Shown piece after piece: positions 34,532 through 45,277 of a DNA stretch of 64,000 bases. Both the position numbers and the translations under genes were made by a program. The notes beneath the pieces are model-generated. The model did no database searches. It saw only the letters and a program-made list of their open reading frames with translations, and was not told the DNA's origin. Position 1 is the first letter of the stretch. Each line of letters starts with the position of its first letter. Origin of the DNA: Ypsolopha sequella (lineage: Eukaryota > Arthropoda > Insecta > Lepidoptera > Ypsolophidae); NCBI GenBank assembly GCA_934047225.1, contig OW203988.1, positions 9,086,229 through 9,150,228 on the forward strand, given 5' to 3'.

Positions 34532-35607
34532 CTATTAACCCGTCTAATTTAACAACGCGCAACCACGCTCCTTATCTATTGTACTTTAATTTTTATCAAA
34601 AATCAATCACGAATGGTTTTATCCGTAATATCGATTTAAGAACTTAAGGATAGTTGTCATGACGCGGCCAACTCAGTGGTGGGCGTAGCCAAATGTCATG
34701 CTGTTTCATTTCGCTGTAAGGTAGACGCCCCATGAAACTTGCGAGGACAATACAATCGTGCCGATTTCGACGCCGGCGTAAAATTGAAAACTCATTTCAG
34801 GAGAAACCACATTTTGGCAAAACTGTGGACGTTTTCAAACATTATTTTAGGTTATTATTAATCTAGATAACATTTTCGATGTTTGACTCGTAAACATTTT
34901 TGATTTCACCTAAAACAATAGAAGCACATTCGGCGAAACTTTTTGTAAAAAACCGTTAAATTTACGTATTTTAGGGATTTATTTTTAGATACTACCCAAA
35001 TTTCACGGTTTTTAGTTCGACTTAAACATAGATCTAGATAATGTTAATGGACTCGGGCTAAAATATTATAATAACATTCCCCACAATGTGGTGACAGCGT
35101 TTGTATGGAGGTTTGCGAAAACGATGCCTCTTAAAGAAAAAACCGTTTTAAAAGATTTTTATAGCTTCCACTACAGAACTGTTTTGTTTATTTGGCGTAT
35201 AGTAAGCTGCCGTAAACTGTCAATGCCAGTATTTGCAAATTATAATCTGATACCCTGATACCCAATGTTTTATTTATTTTTATTTATTGAGAGAACCATT
35301 ATAACCAGACCAAGCTCATGCTTGACCGGAGTCGAGCTGCCGCGTTATCTCGGTGAGCATAGGAAGAGGAAGTGTAAATTGTGCTATTTCGCGCAGACGC
35401 GGTGGAGTCGCGGCGCGTGCGCATTGTCTACGGTCATGCGCGTACATCGAGCTGTCACCTCCCCTCAGTTGGAGTCTGAGTGACGGCAAATTAGCTTGGA
35501 TTGTCTGTTTTGTAGGGTTCCGTAAAAAGGAAAATACTCTTATCGCTAAGTGTTGGTGTCTGTCCACGAATTCGTCTACAGCAGAACAGAAAATATATGA
35601 CAATTTG
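34530..35607. other. Unassigned DNA
   Basis: No gene supported. The plus frame near 35310-35480 contains LPRYLGEHRKRKCKLCYFAQ, which has a CxxC and a weak resemblance to the C-terminal finger of piggyBac-type transposases; without other support it is left unnamed. Confidence 0.3.
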
Positions 35608-35765
35608 TGTCGATTCGGTGTAACACGTTTTAACTTATTTGACAGGACTAAATTTTCTTTAAGCGTTCTGTCTTTTTCTTTCTATATCGAAAATACAAAG
35701 ACAGGACGCTTAAAATAAGGCTAATCCTGTCAAATAAGTTAAGTCGTGTTACACCAAATTAACAC
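35608..35765. repeat. Palindromic MITE, CGATTCGG family, copy 5 (complete)
   Basis: Arms: TCGATTCGGTGTAACACG, TTAACTTATTTGACAGGACT, TAAGCGTTCTGTC and their complements, centre TATATCGAAAA. It is the least rearranged copy in the window. Confidence 0.85.
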
Positions 35766-36105
35766 AAACGTCAGATTTTTATGGGTATTGACGGATCACG
35801 TGCACCGACAGACGGATTAACGGATTTAAAAAAAAATTTATATAACTCACGAGTATTTATTCCTTACGAAGTTCCTTGAACCACAGATATCAGGAGAAAT
35901 GGTAAGGGGGCGTGGCACTTTCAAACGCATGAGGCCAGGCCAAACCAAATTAAGGCGAGACCAAATGTCAATAGAGATGTGATGTGTTTTGTTGTCCGTT
36001 GGGCTACAGGTTGATATGCCGCCACGGATATTTATGTACGCCCCGCCCACTGTTTGCATATAAGTATACTATAGTAATACTAACTAAGTATAAGTATACT
36101 AAGTA

Positions 36106-36217
36106 ACAGGTGGTAGAGCTGATACCGGGCTCAACTGTGGAGGTACCACCATCTTACTTGGAGAACCCTTCGAAGTAATTCGGGGGAGAGTAAGAGGTTC
36201 ACAGGCAAAAAACCAAA
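36106..36217 (+). mobile_element. SINE-like retroposon, copy R4 (3' truncated)
   Basis: Starts AACAGGTGGTAGAGCTGATA, exactly as R1 and R2, then GTGGAGGTACCACCATC and AGGTTCACAGGCAAAAAACC, and is lost after that point. Loss of the 3' end with a kept 5' end is unusual for a retroposon and probably reflects later deletion. Confidence 0.75.
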
Positions 36218-38089
36218 AAACTTGGATAAAATACTATACATCTATTATAGGTATGATACGTCAAGGAAATTAATTATTGTCTTGTTAATATTTAATTAGG
36301 TTTAAATAATTATATTACTTATTATTTATAACACCAATTATTCCATAAATTTAACCCCTGCAATTAACAGAAGAAGAAACTATTTTGGTTTACTAATTTA
36401 GATGTCCCCATTTTAATTGATAGCAGATGTAAAGATTGTCTGACACTTGGTACATCGGAGTCTGATTGAGCTCCGGTTACTTCATGAGACACCCTGGGGT
36501 GCTCCACCCCTGCTGTACCCCTAGCATACGTCAAACGAACAGCATAATTTTGTTTACTTTTTATTTTATTTGTATTTTTTTTTAAATAATCATATTACAG
36601 CAAAAGTGGTATGTGTGACAGCACAAGCAATAAGAAAGACTTTTTATCTATGGCGCGTGCTAGAGTTGCAGTAATCATACCCGTTTGATGACTAGACTTG
36701 TAAACAATTGTTAACCGTCCCATAGAGAAAAGAAGTCCATACGTTGTACATTTTTAAAATTTTATGCAATAAAGAATCAAGAAAGAAAGAAGAAAAGAGG
36801 AAAGTTACTGATTGTCTGAATGAAAAATAACTGATACTGGCACTCGTCACTCGAAAGTTTATACAACTTTTTTGGTAGCGTACTTATCTACTTCTACTAA
36901 TCCAGCGACAGAAATGATGCGCTCACACATTCGCGGAGCAAAAACGTGTTAATGGGTTTCCCAGCGATAATGACACCAGTTTTTGTCCTCATTCCTTTCG
37001 CGATCGTTCATTCAAACACAATTACATCTGTTAAATAGCAAAACTAAACTATTAAGAAGCCACCATCCCGCGACGCGACGCTGACACCCTCGTCTAAATA
37101 GATGCGAGGGGCTTTTTATGATGGGGTCGAGGGCACAAAGAATAGCTGGTCGCCAGGGCGGTCGTCCGTACTGATTGCCTTCATTAAACCACACACGTTT
37201 ATATCTGTAATTAAAAATATACTTACCAAGTGATTGATTTGAAAAGAAATACTAGAAAGAATGATTAAGTTTCGGATTTATTTTGATTAAGCTTAGTATA
37301 ACGACAGATAATATAATAAATAACGCTCAAAATAAGGAATTCTAAGGAATAACGTATCGTGTATTGAACCGTTTAAAACATTTTTTTTTCAGACATATTG
37401 ACATAGTATCGGAATTTCATGGTTTATGGTTTGAAATGAATTAGAAAAGAGACAAAATCGGGATAAGCCACCCCTAAAATAGTCTTTTGTTTATTTAGTT
37501 GAGATTGAAACCCCTAATCCTCGGGCGGACAGGGAGAAATTCATAAATTAATCAAACTTAGAAACAAAGATCATAACTCCTACGCAACGAGTTTCAGAAA
37601 ACTTAAATGACTCTTTTTTCCGTGTTACGAGTGCGAATAATCTTCCTGACGGGCTGCGAAATTGATGGCACCGAAAAAAACTGACGCGGATTCCGAGTAA
37701 GTTTTTACGTCAGCCGAGTTTCACTTAAAGAAGTTTCCACATCCATTTCGGAAGTTAGGCTGGTGCGACAGGCTGACAAATTTTAATGAACCCAAGAGGG
37801 CTGTTAATGTCTGGCTCGACGTAATGGGAAAACTTTGAAGCCTCTCCTCTACCCCATCTTTGAGACACCGCTTTGTCGTCGCACACGAATTTTGACTACC
37901 TAATACGTTTACGGTTTGTTTAGAAAACATATTAAGAAAGTTCACCCAACAAAACACATTATGACTTCGCAACATGGTGAAAAATAAGTCTGAAAATTCC
38001 CTGACATTATGGCTGATTCAGAAGGCTTTATGAATATGATTCTTATTGCCTTACTTCGGAGACAAATAGCAGTCATCAAGTACTAAGTA
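36218..38089. other. Unassigned DNA
   Basis: No gene supported. Moderately GC-rich segments at 37060-37170 and 37740-37900 lie in AT-rich surroundings; their minus-strand frames (60 and 84 codons) show no recognised domain. Confidence 0.35.
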
Positions 38090-38165
38090 GGTATACACAA
38101 ATACTATGCACATAAATTCCGAAAAACTCATTAGTGCATGCTCAACCGATTCAATCCAGATTCAT
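38090..38165 (-). repeat. SINE fragment (head-proximal part)
   Basis: TATGCACATAAATTCCGAAA and AACTCATTAGTGCATGC match the segment just behind the head of the SINEs at 5885-6146 and 53517-53889. Confidence 0.6.
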
Positions 38166-38235
38166 GCAGATTCAATCCCGCATCTCAAGATTGTGAGTCT
38201 TACCTTGCGGCACGGGTCCAACGGGGCCTAGCTTC

Positions 38236-38622
38236 TTGTTGCGAGCTGCGACGCCGACCACAGCGATGTACCTGTCCCGCCTGCACTACACCACCAAGGC
38301 GCAGGACATCGTCGAGTACATCCATAATAAAACCAACTTCCTGTTAAGAGTGGAGCCGCTGGAGACGCGTCACAATGCTAGTTTCAAGGCGTTCGTGGCG
38401 CGAATCCCGACAAGTAGGCTGTCAACCTTCATGAAGGAGGACTTCTGGCCGAAGGGCGTGATATACCGGCATTTTCGCGGTAGAGTACCATCTACACCAC
38501 CGGAACGGCACAGTGACGTTGTGACAAAGTGACACTAGTTTTTAAGTATAAAATTGTATTAATCTAATTATTTTTATGGGCCTTGTTGCCTGAAATAAAG
38601 CAATTTATTATTATTATTATTA
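38236..38622 (+). pseudogene. Retroelement ORF fragment with 3' tail
   Basis: The 98-codon frame reads MYLSRLHYTTKAQDIVEYI, then KTNFLLRVEPLETRHNASFK, AFVARIPTSRLSTFMKEDFW and PKGVIYRHFRG. I recall this block (LSRLHYTT.A.D.V.Y...., then F.V..P...L..F....FWPKGV..R.FRG) as the C-terminal segment of ORF1-like or gag-like proteins in insect non-LTR retroelements. After the stop a non-coding tail runs GGGCCTTGTTGCCTG, AATAAA (about 38595) and a TTATTATTATTA run to 38622, a typical retroposon 3' end. It is 5' truncated; upstream sequence is a SINE piece and short GC-rich DNA. Confidence 0.6.
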
Positions 38623-39609
38623 CCCTACCAACTAAGCTACGGCTGCTGGTCACCTACTGACTGGGCTACCGCAAACCTTCAAAATCTATTGCAATATCAT
38701 TGTTCCCACAACATTTCAGTAACCTGATAGAGTGAACAATAAAAAGCGCAATCACTTTGACGTGTGTCGTTTCAACTCGTTCACTTCAACTATTTTAAGG
38801 TCGTGTATACATTACATTTTACAATTTATTTTTGGGCCAGTGACCAGCGGAAAAAGAATTAGGGGTGTGCGTCGGTGATTGTGATTTAAACGGCAAACTC
38901 CCGTCGAGGGCGGCACAGGGCCTCATCCATCATACGCTTTACATATGTTTGAATAAAGCCCGTGGGAAAAGGATTTCCTCTCAGAAATCAGCGTTGCACT
39001 GCACTAGGGTGACTGTGATGTACAAATTAGCGAGAGACATTCCTGTTTGTATCATGTCATTTTCCATTTCATTAAATAACAGTAAGTGGAGGTGGGGAAG
39101 TGGGAAGTAATTTTGAAAAGTACTTTTTAATACAGTTGCTCAAAAAGTGGCGTATTGCAGGGACGTATAACGTTCGGGATGTGGGCTATTACATACTCGA
39201 GCTTTTTCTTTACCTTTTCCGAACTCGTGCGTTCTCTTTCCCAACTGTCAAAATAACGTGTAATAAAAAGAAAAAACCAACCACGAAGTTTTTACAAAAA
39301 AAAAAATTCATTGAAGTTTTTATGATTCATGCAAATATTTCTAAAAAGAAGCTACTAATTTGTTTCAATATCAGATTTAATGATTTGATTCAATGAGTTA
39401 GGTTAGGTTTCATTTCATTTCATCTCATTGAATTTCATTTTCATTTCATATCAATAAAAAAATTCTACTGAAGACTTGGCTGTATGGGCATAGTTCCCTT
39501 TACCTATCCAGAATGGGTGAAGAAAACAAAAAAAATCTCTGCTTATATTCTTTTACGGTTGGCGCCATTTTCGAAAAATTTTTTTTGCGGGTTTAGTTTG
39601 TTACACAAA

Positions 39610-39759
39610 ATGAGTAATTTCGACGATATTTTATTTGAATTAACACCACCGGAACTCAGTATAATTGCACAAAATGCTTCGGAGAACATTTTACCGGAAA
39701 AGTCAAAAAGTCGCTACATATCTACATACGACGAATTTATTGCGTGGAGTATTAGTTAG
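39610..39759 (+). CDS. 49-residue protein resembling a recombinase core-binding start
   Basis: MSNFDDILFELTPPELSIIA, QNASENILPEKSKSRYIST, YDEFIAWSIS, stop. The second half (LPEKSKSRYISTYDEFIAW) resembles the first helix of SAM-like core-binding domains of tyrosine recombinases and of the insect proteins derived from them (pattern S..RY...Y..F..W). This is inference from pattern only. The catalytic domain is absent, and the frame stops right after this helix, so it is probably a truncated remnant. The start ATG follows ACACAAA. The same ORF recurs in unit 2 at 40456-40590. Confidence 0.5.
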   Translation: MSNFDDILFELTPPELSIIAQNASENILPEKSKSRYISTYDEFIAWSIS

Positions 39760-40455
39760 TTGAGTTTATTGTGTTTTAATTATTTTATTAAATTGCTTCA
39801 TTTTTTCGCAACTGTATTAAAAATAGTTGTTCATTACACGTGCGGAACCGTCATTGCAACTTGTTCCGACTGTCAACCCTCACCTTCGGCTGCGCCTCGG
39901 CTCGGGTAGACATTTGTCGGAACTCTTTGCAATGACAGGCTTTCCGCACTCGTAATGAAATATACTATTTTAATACAGTTGCTCAAAAAGTGGCGTATTG
40001 CAGGGACGTATAGCGTTCGGGATGTGGGCTATTACATACTCGAGCTTTTTCTTTACCTTTTCCGAACTCGTGCATTCTCTTTCCCAACTGTCAAAATATT
40101 GTCTATTAAAAAGAAAAAAACCAACCACGAAGTTTTTACAAAAAAAAATCTAAGAAGTTTTTATGATTCATGCAAATATTTCTAAAAAGAAGCTACTATT
40201 TTGTTTCAATATCAGATTTAATGATTTGATTCAATGAGTTAGGTTAGGTTTCATTTCATTTCATCTCATTAAATTTCATTTTCATTTCATATCAATAAAA
40301 AAATTCTACTGAAGACTTGGCTGTATGGGCATAGTTCTCTTTGCCTAGCCAGAATGGGTGAAGAAAACAAAAAAAAAATCTCTGCTCATATTCTTTTACG
40401 GTTGGCGCCATTTTCCAAAAATTTTCTTTGCGGGTTTAGTTGTTTGTTGCACAAA

Positions 40456-40590
40456 ATGAGTAATTTCGACGATATTTTATTTGAATTGACACCACCGGAA
40501 CTCAGTATAATTGCACAAAATGCTTCGGAGAAGTCAAAAAGTCGCTACATATCTACATACGACGAATTTATTGCGTGGAGTATTAGTTAG
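40456..40590 (+). CDS. 44-residue paralogue with an in-frame 5-codon deletion
   Basis: The same protein as at 39610-39759 except that NILPE is missing after ASE, a 15-nt in-frame deletion; no stop has been gained. Preservation of the frame through an indel may be selection or chance over so short an ORF. Confidence 0.45.
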   Translation: MSNFDDILFELTPPELSIIAQNASEKSKSRYISTYDEFIAWSIS

Positions 40591-40796
40591 TTGAGTTTAT
40601 TGTGTTTTTGTTATTTTATTAAATTGCTTCATTTTTTCGCAACTGTATTAAAAATAGTTGTTCAGTACACGTGCGGAACCGTCATTGCAACTTGTTCCGA
40701 CTGTCAACCCTCACCTTCGGCTGCGCCTCGGCTCGGGTAGACATTTGTCGGAACTCTTTGCAATGACAGGCTTTCCGCACTCGTAATGAAATATAC

Positions 40797-41518
40797 TAAA
40801 ATATAAGCTGTCAAAAAGCCTCGGAAAGGCCAACATTTGGAAAGGATCGCGGTCGATCACAATATTTAATATATTAATGGTTTAATACGTAGAAAATTGA
40901 TGTGGATATCATAAAAAACATTAGTGAGTCAGGGTCTGACAATATTTTGGCGTGAAGGCCACTGTTAGTTTAATTCCTGTGTGTGTGACATAACCTGCAT
41001 ACATGCGGTTTCCAACAAGTGCGGAACTTTGTCAGGTTACCATATCTTCTGGGTTTGGATGCATCCAGGTGTAGGTGGGTTGTGTTTAGGTTCTCCGTGG
41101 AGGTGAGCAACGTGTCACAACACCGGCACACTTTGGACTCCGCGTACGGAAGGAATTCGTGCTGAGGACAACATCTAAGTACCATTTTCTGGTAGGAAAT
41201 TTTGTACTTACCTTTGTAGAATATCAGCAGCTTGAATTTGCATGGACGTAGATTAGGGACAGCTTATGGGCCCCTGTTCCAGCTGCTGATATCACCTTTT
41301 AACATACACGGAATATGCTACCGGTCAAACCCGATTTTAGGACCAACTAGTTTTTCGGAAATCCTTCAGCGCAGAACAGAGCCAGTAGTTAGGTTAGGAC
41401 CAGGCGTGAATCGCCATACATAACCTTCGTAGTTATTTTTTATGACAACCCAGAACCACTCTGGCCTAGGCCAAACTAGTTTGTCCTAAAATCAGGTTTT
41501 GCTGATAACATAATAATA
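40797..41518. other. Unassigned DNA
   Basis: No gene supported. The minus frame at 40970-41185 has several Cys and His residues (CRCCDTLL, CRLCHTH), but the spacing fits no finger class I know. Confidence 0.3.
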
Positions 41519-41938
41519 GGTCTTTACATATGAAATTGCCAAAATTTTCTTACAGATTAATGAGTTCATAGTTCCTGTAATTCAATAGCTATTTTCATTA
41601 TTTGTTTTTTGTTTAAAAGTTGATTTTATGGTTTTACATCTACGTATTAAATTTTGTTTTTGTTTTCAGTTTGATAAAAAAAATTCAAATGTCAAAAACA
41701 GTTCGTCCTAAATGCCATCCATTTACATAATAAGATTCGTAATATTTTTTTATAGCTGACTCCTTTCAAAAATTAAATTAATGTTGCTGTTAGCTTAATG
41801 TTGTCTCATTCATACACAAAAAAAATTACATAAATGTAGATTTGTCATTCCTAAAAAAAAAATGCAAAAATTTTAGTACAGAAATATGAGTTTCCTTCAA
41901 ATTCTCTATAGAAAACGGCAATTTCATATGTAAAGACC
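41519..41938. mobile_element. Mariner-like non-autonomous element (420 bp)
   Basis: Perfect inverted ends of about 22 bp starting GGTCTTTACATATGAAATTG lie between TA dinucleotides at 41517-41518 and 41939-41940. These ends match, from memory, mariner-family elements common in Lepidoptera. The interior is AT-rich without an open frame. Confidence 0.85.
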
Positions 41939-42051
41939 TAATCTACATTTACATAATAATTTGCGGCCGGCTTATTACGATAATTGTAGTTCAGATCAGC
42001 AATTTTCCGCTTCACTATTCACCACTTTATAAAGTTATAGCTGGGAATATA

Positions 42052-42312
42052 CAAGGTGACTTTTGATCATCGTCCAAATTCATACTGGAGGCTTGATAAG
42101 TGATCAGTATCTTGGATCAATAACAATTTTTGTGAAATTTGTAAAATGAAATTTCGGCTTCCCATAGAAATTCACTTCCAGTTCCGAGTAAATCACTATG
42201 GGAAGTCGAAATTTCATTTTACGAATTTTACAAAAATTGTTATTGATCAATGATACTGATCACTTACCAAGCCACCAGTATGAATTTGGACGATGATCAA
42301 AAAGTCACCTTG
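42052..42312. mobile_element. MITE, CAAGGTGA family, copy B (261 bp)
   Basis: TA flanks (42050-42051, 42313-42314). Arms: CAAGGTGACTTTTGATCATC, AATTCATACTGGAGGCTTGA, GTAAAATGAAATTTCGGCTT, and complements. It is better matched between arms than the copy at 33209-33469. Confidence 0.9.
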
Positions 42313-42931
42313 TATATCATATCAGTTACCCCGTTCCCCAAGCTCCATGGTATCCCTAACATACAAATAGCGGATTAGGCCAGTTTCGCAAACAAGGCGT
42401 CGCCGGCGTGTGCCCGAGCCCTTAGTGCATTAATGTTTATTAGAACACTCCGCTTTGTTCCAATGTTCAAGTCAACAGCTGGATTTATTTATAAAAGCTA
42501 ATGCGACGTGATGAGTTGACGGCTTTGCGTAATGTGTAATCAAGTCAGTGAGCTAGCTTATCTGGACTTGGAACTATTTACATTGGAAATCTGTACTAAC
42601 GTCTAGCCATCGAGTCATGGCACCATAGGGTGAAGCTATACTGACAATACAGTCTAGGCGCAAGTGTTTAAAAATTTAGTTTTACAAATTAATTACAAAT
42701 ACAGTTACAAATTATAGATACAGTTAATTATTTATTAATTATTACAAGGTCTCGGTGCGTCTGTTGCTGCAAAAGGCAACTGACTCAGCGATGTGCGGAA
42801 GGTGTGAGCCCTCAACGCTGATTTTCAGTCAGTGCCTGGTGGTGACTGATGAGTGTACCAAGTGCAGCGCGGCGCTGTGCAGTGTTTATATTGCTTAGAA
42901 ATCATGTTTGGTTCTTATGACGTCATCATTT

Positions 42932-44093
42932 TTAGGGTTCCGTACCTAAAAGGTACAAAAGGAACCTTTATGGTGAGACTGCGTTGTCCGTCCGTCCGTC
43001 CGTATGTCACAGCCTGATAACTTTAGCACCGTTAAGATAAAGAAATTTGAAACTTGAAATTTGGCACAAAAATAGCATTAATTTGCCCACATGTTACGGT
43101 GTAAAAAAAACATGTAAAAAATTTAAAATTGTTCAAAATATTTCCAAAAAAAAGTGAGAAAAATAAAAAATATTATCCTAAAAATACAATATGAGTATCA
43201 AATTGTAGATATTAAAAATTAGATTGTAAAAATACATACTTTTACTATCACTGGTCGAGAAATCTTTAAAAACCACAAAAATATGTATGTCCCCCCCCTT
43301 ATCTCCGAAACTGACAGACCGAAAAATATTTAAAAAATGTCGATTATAGATCATAACTGGCCAATTACAGGAAAACATCACATAAAAAATAAGCAAAGTA
43401 AATAAAAAAAATATTTTATAAAAATAAAATATGGATATCAAATTGTAGGTATTAAAAGGTTGATTGTAAAAATATATAGTTTAGATATATTTAATTGCAT
43501 CTATTTCGAGAAATCCTTGAAAAACCATAAAAAAATTATGTCCCCCACCCTTATCTCCAAAACTGGTGGACCAAAAATATGAAAACAATCATGTAATATG
43601 TGTTTACGTAAAGATTGTTTACGAGCTATGGAGCGGGCTATGCTTGGGATATCTTTGATGGATAAAATCCGAAACGAAGATATCCGTCAGAGATCGAAGG
43701 TGACCGACATAGCCTGCCGAATCAGTAAGTTGAAGTGGCAGTGGACTGGCCATATTTGTCGCCGACATGATAACCATTGGGGCCGTAAGGCATTGGAATG
43801 GAGACCACGTACAGCAAAGCTCAGCGTAGGCCGCCCTCGTGCCCGCTGGACTGAAGGACGTTGCGGGTGGCGGCTGGATGAGGATGACTGAGGACCGCCA
43901 AGAGTGGCTTAATATTGGGGAGGCCTATGTCCAACAGTGGACGAATACGGGCTGATGGATGGATGGACGTAAAGATTACAGGAAAAATAAAGCGGTTGAG
44001 AAATTCACGAAAAAAAATGACAAAATTAAATTTATCATCTACAATACGGAACCCTAGATATGCGAGTCTGACTCGCACTTGGCCGGTTTTTTT
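42932..44093 (+). repeat. GGTTCCGT / GGCCAAGTGCGAGTC repeat, copy with RTE insertion
   Basis: Starts TTTTAGGGTTCCGTACCT, GGAACCTTTATGGTGAGACT, GTCCGTCCGTCCGTATGTC; ends ACGGAACCCTAGATATGCGA, GACTCGCACTTGGCCGG and a T-run. It is the inverse of 10283-11106. Interrupted at 43617-43966 by an RTE LINE end. Confidence 0.75.
43617..43966 (+). mobile_element. 5'-truncated RTE-type LINE with 11-bp target duplication
   Basis: ACGTAAAGATT is duplicated at 43606-43616 and 43967-43977. The insert is the C-terminal end of an RTE-like reverse transcriptase ORF plus a GCTGATGGATGGATGG tail. The frame from about 43618 reads RAMERAMLGISLMDKIRNED, IRQRSKVTDIACRISKLKWQ, WTGHICRRHDNHWGRKALEW, RPRTAKLSVGRPRARWT. 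A frameshift follows at about 43850; the other frame then reads WMRMTEDRQEWLNIGEAYVQ and QWTNTG before the stop. This block (MERAMLG..L.D.IRN, KW.W.GH, WG.K.LEWRPR, GRP..RW, AYVQQWT) is diagnostic of this LINE group in moths. Only 350 bp survives, so it is a dead-on-arrival copy. Confidence 0.92.
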
Positions 44094-44099
44094 TTAATA

Positions 44100-44213
44100 T
44101 GTGTTTTTTATGATTATAAAGGTTAATATTTACAAAATTCATTGAATGAAATGCAATGTGTTTTTTATGATTATAAAGGTTAATATTTACAAAATTCATT
44201 TAATGAAATGCAA
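44100..44213. repeat. Tandem duplication of a 57-bp unit
   Basis: TGTGTTTTTTATGATTATAA ... GAAATGCAA occurs at 44100-44156 and 44157-44213 with one visible difference (TTGAATG / TTTAATG). The following AGATTTTGTAAATATTAACG is an inverted match to part of the unit. Confidence 0.9.
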
Positions 44214-44226
44214 ATGAGAGATTTTG

Positions 44227-44530
44227 TAAATATTAACGTTGATAATTTTCTTTTCTTTCATGATGTTAGTTTATTATATGTTTCACAACAAGTCCTTCAG
44301 CCGTTTTCTACCTGGAGGAGCCCAAACTTGGTGTGTCTTGAAAATGTTTTTTTGTTTTTAAGAAAACGAGTGGATGAAACATAGTGATGTCACAGCACAG
44401 TATAAATATACTGTGGTGATGTAGAACATTTTAAATCCCTTTATTTGATAAAGCACAAGACAGTTTTCAGAAAAAAAAACATGCAAAAAATGATGACGTC
44501 TTAAAAATCAAACATGAACCTTGACTGTAT
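44227..44530 (+). repeat. Interspersed repeat with CTACCTGGAGGAGCCC, copy 1
   Basis: Shares with 51945-52210, in order, AATATTAACGTT, CTACCTGGAGGAGCCCAAAC, TTGGTGTGT, AGTGATGT, CAGAAAAA and ATGACGTCA/T. Non-coding. Confidence 0.65.
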
Positions 44531-44747
44531 TTTGTATGGTCCCATCAAAACCGGCCTAATGTTGGGCATGTAAATACACAAGTTAAATTTAACTGTGAAC
44601 CACAGTCAAAGTTTCATTGACGTTCGTATGGAAGATAACTATCACTTACAAAACCACTTAAATTCTAATTGCGACTCTCCCAAAAAGAACATTGACCCTT
44701 TTTTACTGATCATCACTTACCGTGTCTCCAGCATAAATGTGGCTATA

Positions 44748-45009
44748 TAAGGTCTTTCAATTTAAATGGAAAGTAATTTAGGGGGTGATTCAGTATCGTT
44801 AATACATCACATTCCACTGCAAAGCACTTTTTTTTGCGCGAACTTTTTTTTCACTTCTCAGTACAAAGTGGTCCGATCAGCTGACTCAGTTAGTATGGAC
44901 AAGTGAAGAAAAATTTTGCGTAAAAAAATTTACTTTGCAGTGGAATGTGATGTATTAACGATACTGAATCACCTCCTAAATTACTTTCCATTTAAATTGA
45001 AAGACCTTA
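44748..45009. mobile_element. MITE, TAAGGTCTTTC family (262 bp)
   Basis: TA flanks at 44746-44747 and 45010-45011. Arms of over 90 bp begin TAAGGTCTTTCAATTTAAAT and include TGATTCAGTATCGTTAATAC and ATCACATTCCACTGCAAAG. The asymmetric core CCGATCAGCTGACTC, AGTATGGACAAGTGAA is also present in the MITE at 53890-54164. Confidence 0.9.
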
Positions 45010-45011
45010 TA

Positions 45012-45275
45012 CAACGTGTACCAGAAAGGTGTAACCATATTTGAAGAGCTTATTCAGTCAATGGTTTAGAACAACTTTTACTATGGAACAGACCCTGTAT
45101 ATTGAAAAAAAATATTACTTGCTTCATAGGAAAATGCAATGCTGCTCGGCCGAAATGTATGGGAGGGCAGATTTTTTTTTTTGAGATTTCAGGGTTGACT
45201 CCATAGTAAACGTTGTTCTATACCATTGACTGAATAAGCTCTTCAAATATGGTTACACCTTTCTGTTACACGTTG
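45012..45275. mobile_element. MITE, CAACGTGTACC family (264 bp)
   Basis: TA at 45010-45011 and 45276-45277; the left TA is also the right flank of the previous MITE, so the two elements touch. Arms: CAACGTGTACCAGAAAGGTG, TAACCATATTTGAAGAGCTT, ATTCAGTCAATGG. The core holds GACCCTGTATATTGAAAAA and CGGCCGAAATGTATGGGAG. Confidence 0.9.
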
Positions 45276-45277
45276 TA

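Larger units (their letters stand above)
39121..40796 (+). repeat. Tandem duplication, two units of about 840 bp
   Basis: Unit 1 is 39121-39962 and unit 2 is 39963-40796, offset 842-843 bp, differing by scattered substitutions and small indels. Each unit has a segment of about 700 bp with 16-bp inverted ends (TTTTTAATACAGTTGC / GCAACTGTATTAAAAA; 39124-39139 with 39808-39823, and 39967-39982 with 40639-40654), followed by a GC-richer palindromic spacer of about 135 bp (CACGTGCGGAACCGTCATTG ... CAATGACAGGCTTTCCGCAC). TACT precedes both units and ends each spacer. Each unit holds one short ORF. Whether this is one transposon in tandem or a segmental duplication of a transposon plus flank is not settled. 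Confidence 0.9.

Noticed and set aside
35265..35483. Possible piggyBac C-terminal finger (RKRKCKLCYFAQ)
   Set aside because: Only one CxxC and a few basic residues match; no catalytic Asp block, TTAA ends or inverted repeats were found.
39121..40796. CRISPR-like or satellite array
   Set aside because: Only two long units, each with its own inverted ends and ORF; there are no short repeats with spacers.
40970..41185. Cys/His-rich minus frame as a zinc finger
   Set aside because: Cys and His spacing fits no known finger class, and there is no second copy or conserved frame.
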